64,000 bases of DNA from Lonicera japonica (lineage: Eukaryota; Streptophyta; Magnoliopsida; Dipsacales; Caprifoliaceae). The stretch is from NCBI GenBank assembly GCA_021464415.1, contig JAKCWG010000888.1:124001-188000 (forward strand), written 5' to 3'. Each line of letters starts with the position of its first letter. The first letter of the stretch is position 1. Positions 56,790 to 64,000 of this stretch are shown here, piece by piece. Position numbers and translations under genes: made by a program. The notes beneath the pieces are model-generated. The model had not been told where the DNA came from. It did not search any database and saw only the letters and a program-made list of their open reading frames with translations.

Positions 56790-58084
56790 TATATATATAG
56801 TTAAGTTATAAGGAGAGATTCTTTCACTTTAAAAACAAAAGATGATTTTTTAGATACATAAATTAATGAATTATTTTATAAAAATTATAGAGATGATCTA
56901 TATAGTGACCAAATCACCTCCACAAAAAAATTCTAGAAAAATTCTAACTTAGAAATGGATGTTTTAAAAAAATAATATATATATATATATAAATTTTCAA
57001 CTATTAAAATTTTTAATGATCATTTCACTTATTTTTAAATTAAATATTTTTATAAAATTTAATAAAAATAATCTATTTACATATAAACCATCTTTAAAAA
57101 ATCTTTCGGGTGGACAGTATTGAGAAACAAAGGATGAGAGAGAAATGGCCGGAAAGAAGAAGACATGTTTTGCCAGCTGTGCTTTGCATAATGGCATCTG
57201 CCTTACCTTCTATTTTCTCGTGTTTTAGGATTGGGTGCTCTTAAAAAAAATTAATTTTTAGTCTCCCAATTATTATATCTATTTTTACGAGAATTCAAAT
57301 ATATATATAACAAAAAAATAATATTTGAATAATATAATATCAGTACAAATCTTAGTGAAATAGTCCTAACTATATAATAAAACACACAATTAATTCAAAT
57401 AATAAAAGTATTGAACGCTCAAAATAACACAAGTAAACTGATACATTTTTGTTAAAATAATAAAAATAGTAATGTAGTTCGTGCTTAAAAAAAATTTCAA
57501 AAAATAAAAAAGAAACATTAAAGTGTACAATAAATAGGGCAATTCTTCTTCTTCCTTCCATAATACTAATATATATTAAGTATAGATATAAATATGGAAA
57601 ATGAAAGTTTTAAAAAAAAAAATAATAATTTTCCGATCAAGTATAAAAATTCTCTATTCATAAATTTTATACATGTGACTGATAAAAACAAATATAAGTA
57701 GTACTCTAGAGACCGCATCTTTTAAAAAAACAAAAATAGTAAAGAGAAAATAGGTTATAAGACCATACTCTGTAATGTTTTACAATTCTAACGACGAACT
57801 CATATTTAACAAAGATAAGTAGGACTAATTTCATTATTTAATTCTAAATTAAGGACGCTTTTGATAATATTGATTTATTTTAAGAATAATGAGAAATAAT
57901 GATGTACAAAAATACCCCTCATATAAACCATTAAGCATATAATATAAACCTTTAAGCATCTTAACGCTCATTTCCCATGCTTTTGAAGTATCTACTTGTA
58001 TTTCTTTTACATTCGCTGCCTTCCTCGTCTCTCAACATACCACTGCTGCACCACCACCACCACCATTCGACTTTTCTGTCGTAT
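56790..58084. other. Gene-free NLR-upstream duplicate
   Basis: 57130-57210 matches 37490-37560 (TGTTTTGCCAGCTGTGCTTTG versus GTTTTGCCAGTTGTATTTGG), extending the homology to the NLR upstream region. The remainder is AT-rich, with short AT repeats and no gene signal. Confidence 0.5.
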
Positions 58085-59195
58085 CGCCGAGAGGAGCGCC
58101 GTTCTCATCATCATCATCTTCTTCTTCTTTTGCAGGTGCAATCGTAAAACATATGTAACTTTTGATCGAACCGTTGGATTGCGCTAATTTTTGGATATAT
58201 TGTTCGAAAGACAAAGTTACAATAATTATGAGAAAAATCAAGACGATCAATGGTCGTTTTGCTATCGAAAGCGACTAATTTCGACAGCCCAGCGAAATTT
58301 TGAAAAAAAAATTAATCGCAGTTTTTTTTACGAACCCTATGTTGATCCATATATATATACATATATAAAATGAGTGGATGTTGATCTCATCAATTTTGTT
58401 ATTCTATGTTTTGTAATGGTGCAAAAATCATTTTAGTACCTTCTGGTTATTGTCATGTGTATTGACAAGTGGTGCTAAATGCATTTAGCACATTCTGGTT
58501 GTTGTCATGTGTGTTGACAGGTGGTGCTAAATGTATTTAATACCTTCTGATTGTTGTCACCTATCTTGATAAGTGGTACTAAATGCATTTAGCAACTTCA
58601 GATTGTTGTCATGTGTGTTAATAGGTGGTGCTAAATACGTTTAGTACCTTTTGGTTATTGTCATGTGTATTGACACGGGTGCTAAATGCATTTAGCACCT
58701 TTTGGTTGTTGTCATGTGTGTTAACAGGTGGTGCTAAATGTATTTAGCACCTTCACGTTGCTTGTTACTTCTTGTTAAAAAGTGGTGCTAAATGGCTTTT
58801 AGCACCTTCAAAACTGTTTTACATTTGCGAAAAATGGTGCTAAATTGCTTTTAGAACCATCATATTACTTGTTAGTGTGTTGACCATTGGTGCTAAATAG
58901 ATTTAGCACCATTGGTGCTAAAACAGTTTTGGCACCATTGGTGGGAAAACAGATTTAACACCCTTGATGTTAAAACAGGTTGGTGCAAAACTAATTTACC
59001 ACCATTAGTGCTAAACTGATTTAATTAGCACCATTAACAAATTGGTGCTAAACAGATTTAGCACCAATTTTAATGAGACGTGAGATGTTATAAGGAAGGG
59101 GTATGAGTGTCTTTTTTGTATAATATATTTAATTTACACAGCTAATTTATAAGTGTCCTTTTATAATTGTCATTATTGAAATGAGCCCTTATACC
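58085..59195 (+). mobile_element. Unclassified dispersed element B
   Basis: Inverted relative of element A. It has CGAGAGGAGCG, an AACCGTTGGATTGCGCTAAT segment, TTTCGACAGCCCAGCG, GAGTGGATGTTGATC, a large palindromic minisatellite, then AATGAGACGTGAGATGTTATA. No coding frame is recognised; the coordinates are approximate because no TSD was found. Confidence 0.6.
58441..58910 (+). repeat. 52-bp minisatellite of 20-bp palindromes
   Basis: Nine units carry forms of GTGCTAAATGCATTTAGCAC, perfect at 58472-58491. Centres are near 58481.5, 58533.5, 58585.5, 58637.5, 58688.5, 58740.5, 58794.5, 58846.5 and 58899.5, so the period is 51-54 bp. Between palindromes comes TTCTGGTTGTTGTCATGTGT or a variant. 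Shorter GGTGCTAAA/TTTAGCACC pairs continue to about 59070. Confidence 0.85.
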
Positions 59196-59219
59196 CGATT
59201 GCTTCAATAGTAAAGCACT

Positions 59220-60067
59220 TTCTACCAAATATCTAAAAATAAGGATCTGGCCCTAATTTTTTTCCTTTTTTTAATTTTCTTTTCCTACTTAACTTCATTT
59301 GACTTCCCTTATCTTTGTTAATTTTCAAGTAATCCTCCTGTTATAAAAGAGTTAATCCATTCTGACAGTTTATTTTGCATATAATTTTTTCCACATTTTT
59401 AGTGAGTGTATAATTATTCTAAGTTATCTTTCACTTTTTGTACGTGAGTCAGTTCACTGATGGGCTTCTTGTGTTGGTATCCCTAATTTTTCTGCTATTG
59501 AAGTCACTTATGTTGGAAAGGATGTATTTTATTTTATTTTTTGACAACATCATAGGAGAAAGGGATTTGAATATAAGACATCTTTAGGAAACAATAATCT
59601 CATTATAGTTTTTTATTACCCCCTCTGTCCAAAGTTTATTGTTAAATTTAGTATTTGCTAAAAAAACATTATTTTCAATATAATTTATGATCAAGGATAT
59701 GGCGACTTATTTCTTATACTTTTAGATTTAATTCCATAAAACATTCATCAAAGTTTCGTTTATGAAACAAAGAAGTTCGCCAGTAGTTTTTCATAAAATA
59801 AAAAATAAAAAAGAGTAAGGATTTTTTAAGTATTTTTCTTTTTCTACTACTATCTACTACTACAACAAAAAAAAGAAAAAAAAATGACCTCCATCTCAAC
59901 TCTTAACAAATATATAAACAACTTTGAATTTCTTTAGTTATGAATGCAAGGAGAAGCAACAAGAATTGGTTTCTATGCTATTTGAGCCACTATGATAAGC
60001 TCACATTTGTATTTATTTTCTGCACCAACTTTATATTTTGCTCGACTCATTTTAGGATATAAGTAAC
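59220..60067. repeat. Dispersed repeat P, copy 4
   Basis: Aligns with copy 2. It is interrupted at 60068 by the start of an Athila LTR. No gene is seen. Confidence 0.7.
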
Positions 60068-62006
60068 TGATAAACGCATAATATTGTCATTAATATGCTT
60101 ATTTTCGAAGTCGGTTGACGCGTTTAACTCTCTAAAATCATTCGGTTTGCTAATTTATCTCACGATTAGCATCGTAGCATATTTTGTATTTAACATTGCT
60201 TGGAAAGGCATGTTTGTGTTTATTTTGTTGCCTTTAGATCTTGAGGAATTTATTGAGTAAAAGAAGAATGATCAATCGAGCAAATTTTGGCCTTTAAAGC
60301 AAAAAGTCAACGAAAAGTCAAATAGTTGGATCAATCAAGCTCATTTCTTGATATATCAAGAGTTGACAAACAAGAGTTGGATCTATCTAGCTTTTTGCTA
60401 GAATAATCAAGGAATTTTTTCCATCACTTGGATCCATCTGACTCAAGCCAAAATTAATCTAGATGGCTTGCTTTGTCTTTTATCTCACCTCCCCTATTTT
60501 GCTCATCTATCTCATAGCTAGCTTGGAGGCTAAAAGGTGGTTCAAATCTCTATCTCCTAGAATATTGTATTTTACACAAAAGTGGCTATTTTCCAAAGGA
60601 CAAAAGGGATAGTTTCTCATGGATCTTTAGTAGAGAGAGGAGAGGGATACAACACACTTATCTATATATAGTCTCCATTATTGTATTGAGAAACTTTTAG
60701 ACTCTTGAAATTATTATTGTTTTTATTTTACTTGTCTTAGATATTACTCTCTCTATAATTTGTAATTTATTATTTTCATTGAAGAGAAATGGAATACACT
60801 TCTATAATTCTTGTCTCTACATTTATTATGGAGTAAATTTCTTTGCTAAGGCTAAAAGATGAAGTTTGCAATGCATTAATTATGTAAGTTCATTTCTCAT
60901 TTCATTGTTAGTATTGTTAAATATTTGTTGAATTCTTCATCTTCTCCAGTCAATCAACCATTCATAAGCTAGTAAGATAATTTTCATAAGATGATTTGAC
61001 TTTGTATGCCTTGTATATATAGATCTCAAGCATTAATGAAGCGATGATACACTTGTGTATTTCTTACTAGCCTATGACCATTCCTTCTATGAATGAGATA
61101 CTTTTCATTGCCAAGCATGATTAGTCTTTGACGTTCATGGAAACACCATAAATTTGAGATTACAATCCTTGAATGTCTTAATGATATGTTGAGTGCTTTC
61201 TGCACTTTATATGATCTTGAGACTCAATATTTTCTTAGTTAAGGTGTTGCCAAAGAGGATCTCTTAAATTTATGTCATAAACAACTCCACTAATCACCAT
61301 GAGGATTCAATTTGTATTTATCAAATATGTCTATACCGGATGGTTTATCCACCACCTAGACCTCCCAATTTTAGGCAAATGAAATGTTATGATTTATTCT
61401 ACTTAACTCTTTAAGTGGTCATTTTCATAATCAAGTCAATTGCTTAAGGAAAACTAACAATGAGTTCTCAAATGCCTAGTTTAAATTTATACCTTTTCTT
61501 TTGGTGTTTCTTAAATTTGTATCTTGGTTGAGCATTATATGGGAATAGGTTGCACTTGCTTCACACTCTTTGATTACAAGATATAAAGGAGAGATATACT
61601 TGTGTTAAGTTTTGCTTACACCCTTTCTTTATATGGCATTTATATAGGAATGGGCTGCTCTTGCTTCACACCCTTTTGCTTAAAAAAATGTAAGATACTT
61701 AACACTTAGGAATTGCATTGAGAACTTTGAATGAGATTGATTCTACATAATGTTGCAAAGCAAATGAATTCTATAATGCCTTAGCCTTTTCTCATCACTT
61801 GATACATCACTTTAATTTTTATTGCATAACTTTAAAATCAACAATTAAAATCAACCAATCCACTTCTTTAAACAAAGCCTTGGACTCGTAATCGCTTCAT
61901 CGTCTTTCCGACTATCTTTGTGGTTCAACACTTGGACTTACCAAGTATTATAATTTGACAACCTACACTTAGGTTCTTAAGCGCTGAAGTATTTTCGGCC
62001 CCGTCA
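60068..62006 (+). repeat. 5' LTR of an older Athila element
   Basis: Starts TGATAAACGCATAATATTG (like the young LTR) and ends GGCCCCGTCA, 1,939 bp. It is close to the LTR at 14123-15843 over most of its length. A TATATATAG box is at about 60663-60671. The target side is GTAAC before 60068; the other end lies outside the window. Confidence 0.88.
60326..60462 (+). promoter_or_regulatory. Paired half-palindrome array in older Athila U3
   Basis: 14-bp sites related to CTTGATATATCAAG (perfect at 60347-60360) are centred at 60332.5, 60353.5, 60383.5, 60404.5, 60434.5 and about 60455.5. Spacings are 21, 30, 21, 30, 21. The others are partial, such as TTGGATCAATCAAG and CTAGAATAATCAAG. The array lies 258-395 bp from the LTR start, as in the young element. 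Confidence 0.7.
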
Positions 62007-62012
62007 AATTTT

Positions 62013-62030
62013 TGGAGCCGTTGCCGGGGA
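62013..62030 (+). promoter_or_regulatory. Primer-binding site of older Athila copy
   Basis: TGGAGCCGTTGCCGGGGA, one change from the young element's site, six bases after the LTR. Confidence 0.88.
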
Positions 62031-62267
62031 TACAGCGAAAAACGGATTATGGGTTTTGTACAAAAAAATCCACTTTGTAAGTATTTTTTCTCCCTTTATG
62101 AATAAGTTTTTCTTGCTTATTATTTTCTTCTTTTATAGGTAGAAAATTTTCTTTAAGATTGCCTTCCCAGACTTATGCTCGGGGACTTGTACATTGATCT
62201 TCGAATAAGTCCACCAAGAGGCTGACCACCACCAAGGCATCCTTCTCTTTCACCCCCTCCATCTAAG

Positions 62268-64000
62268 ATGGATAACGAAGATAATGAGTCAAATGCCGGA
62301 GAGAACAATGATCACAATCGTCCGGCCCGCACAATGCAAGATTACCTTCAACCTCCTCAAGGCCCTTCAAACTCTTGCATTGTCATTCCCGCGGGTCAAG
62401 CCAGGACATTCACTCTCAAACCGGGCATATTGCAACATATACCATCATTTCATGGTATGGATTCCGAAAACTCTTACTTGCATTTAAAAGATTTTGAGAA
62501 AATTTGCTCTACTTTTAGAGAAGCTAACACAAATAAGGAAGTAATGAGGTTAAAATTTTTTCTATTCTTTTTAAAAGATAAAAGAAAAATATGTCTAAAT
62601 TCTCTACATCCCAATTCCATTCGAACATGACAAGAATTGCAAGTTGAATTTTTAGAGAAATTATTTCCCGTTCATCGAACCAATGCTTTGAGAAGGCAAA
62701 TTTCAAAATTTACTCCCAAAGAAAATGAAAGTTTTTATAAATGTTGGGAAAGATACAAAGAGCTTTTGAATTCTTGCCCCCATCATGGAATGAGACATGG
62801 AGTATTGTTAGCTATTTTTACTAATCACTCACTCCCGCCATGCGCACGTTTATAGAAACGATATGCAATGGAAATTTTTTGAGTAAAAGTTCGGAGGACG
62901 CTTTATTGTACTTTGATGAAATAGCCGAAGGTGCCCAAAATTGGAACACCTACACGAACGAGGTTAAGGGTAAAGTTTTCGAAAGAAGGGGTTTGTACCA
63001 ATTGTCTAAAGGTGATGACATGGAGTTAAAATTAATGCAATTGTCAAAGAAAGTCGAACCCATGGAGTCTAGTAAAATGAGGGAAGGTAGTGTAGGTAAT
63101 AGCACCTTTTGTGTCATTTGTGAGAAGGTGGGACATTCCACGGAGGAGTGTCACACAATTCTAGCCTTCAAAGAGGTCATTCAAAGTCCCTTACAAGTCA
63201 ATGCTATGAATTCATATTTTAGGCGACATTTTCTCAAAGGTACAATGAAGGGTAGAAGAATCATCCTAATTTTAGTTGGGGAAAAAACCAAAATGCTCAT
63301 CAAAATTTGAATGCAAATTTGAATTCCTACCAACAAAGACCACTCCACCCCAAAACAACTCTTTTGGCCAAACTAACCCAAACCCAAATTTGGAGTCTCT
63401 TTTGCGGCAATTTACAGATAAGACCAATAGAGAGGTTAGTGATTTGAAAACCCAAATGTCCAAACTCACCACCGCAATGTCCACTCAAGAAAAAGGAAAA
63501 TTCCCATCTCAACACTTAGCTAACCCCCGAGGACAAGCTTTAGTGATCAATGAAGGTGAGTCAATTGAAAATGTTGAGGAGTTGAAATCCATCACCATCC
63601 TTAGGAATGGGAAAGAGATTGACAAGACTATAGTTCCTAAGGCCAAAAAGTCGGTGGACATAGCCAAATTAAGTCAAGTTGAGGGGATCACCTTAGAAGA
63701 GATAATGAGGGAAGAAGAGAGAGTTGGAAAAGAGGATTTGGAAAAAAATCAAGAATAGTGTCAAAATCCCTTTTCCGGAAAGGTTATCTCAACCTTTCAA
63801 GGAGACCCGAAATGCCAAAATTCTTGATGTGTTCAAACAAGTGAAAATTAACATCCCATTGCTTGATGCGGTGAAACAAATTCTTTCTTATGCAAAATTT
63901 TTAAAAGATTTGTGCACGACTAAGAGGATATTGAATGTTAAAAAGAAGGCATTTATGGCAGACCAAGTGAGATCAATAATGTAAGGCACTCGAATTCCAA
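62268..64000 (+). pseudogene. Broken Athila gag (continues past window)
   Basis: Consecutive frames match the young element's Gag: TMQDYLQPPQGPSNSCIVIP (62268-62630), VEFLEKLFPVHRTNALRRQI (62637-62855), MRTFIETICNGNFLSKSSED with the knuckle CVICEKVGHSTEEC (62840-63310), QFTDKTNREVSDLKTQMSKL (63276-63758) and LDVFKQVKINIPLLDAVKQI (63724-63984). Stops include a TGA at 62628-62630 where the young copy has tryptophan, and a TAA at 63982-63984 where it has glutamine. Frameshifts lie near 62840, 63240-63310 and 63750. It is a dead copy; the protease and pol would follow to the right. Confidence 0.92.

Noticed and set aside
58032..58250. Minus-strand 72-residue frame with a hydrophobic start
   Set aside because: It arises from GAAGAAGAAG/CATCATCAT repeats in element B and has no homologue I can name.

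Overview
The window is nuclear DNA of a flowering plant, most likely a eudicot. The sequence is AT-rich and gene-poor, with one intron-containing CC-NB-LRR resistance gene on the minus strand. The rest is layered transposable elements of plant lineages: Ty3/gypsy Athila, Tat-like and chromovirus-like, Ty1/copia, RTE and L1 LINEs, Mutator-like, hAT-like, CACTA-like, a Helitron-like fragment and MITEs. I cannot name the species.

Layout. 1-6,500: NLR-flank repeat, a gypsy solo LTR (688-2443, TSD ACTAT), and a decayed Tat-like gypsy element with LTR, PBS, gag and protease remnants, split by a hAT-like element (3509-4468). 7,076-8,378: internally deleted Mutator-like transposase. 9,000-9,440: L1 fragment. 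13,740-19,285: a dead copia element (minus) carrying two nested insertions, an Athila-type LTR with a PBS stump (14123-15854) and a 1.8-kb fold-back element (16992-18812, TSD GGCAC). 19,287-24,545: a second copy of the NLR flank with an RTE LINE (TSD 14 bp), a chromovirus-like solo LTR (TSD ATTGA) and a scrambled NLR pseudogene.

26,694-37,375: the NLR gene. Exon 1 (36167-37274) encodes the coiled coil and first half of NB-ARC; exon 2 (27037-28886) encodes GLPL through the LRRs; together 985 residues. The 7,280-bp intron holds an RTE LINE, an L1 piece, a Mutator-like non-autonomous element with a 9-bp TSD, a CACTA-like end and MITEs.

38,393-50,420: a very young 12-kb Athila retrotransposon (minus), with 1,648-bp LTRs differing at two sites, TSD AAATG, tRNA-Asp-type PBS, gag-pro-pol and an intact third ORF. 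It lies in a Helitron-like fragment, itself in a hAT-like element, itself in a dispersed repeat whose empty counterpart is at 53,166. 50,881-60,067: repeat copies, an inverted pair of unknown elements with a 52-bp palindromic minisatellite, a gypsy solo LTR (54916-56148) and a truncated NLR 5' end. 60,068-64,000: an older, broken Athila copy running off the window.

The most interesting signal is a recurrent regulatory architecture. LTRs of three Athila-type subfamilies carry, at the same offset, arrays of short palindromes that differ in sequence. In two of them the palindromes occur as pairs with centres 21 bp apart. In the young element a matching array sits between an internal polypurine tract and the third ORF, where it could act as a second promoter.
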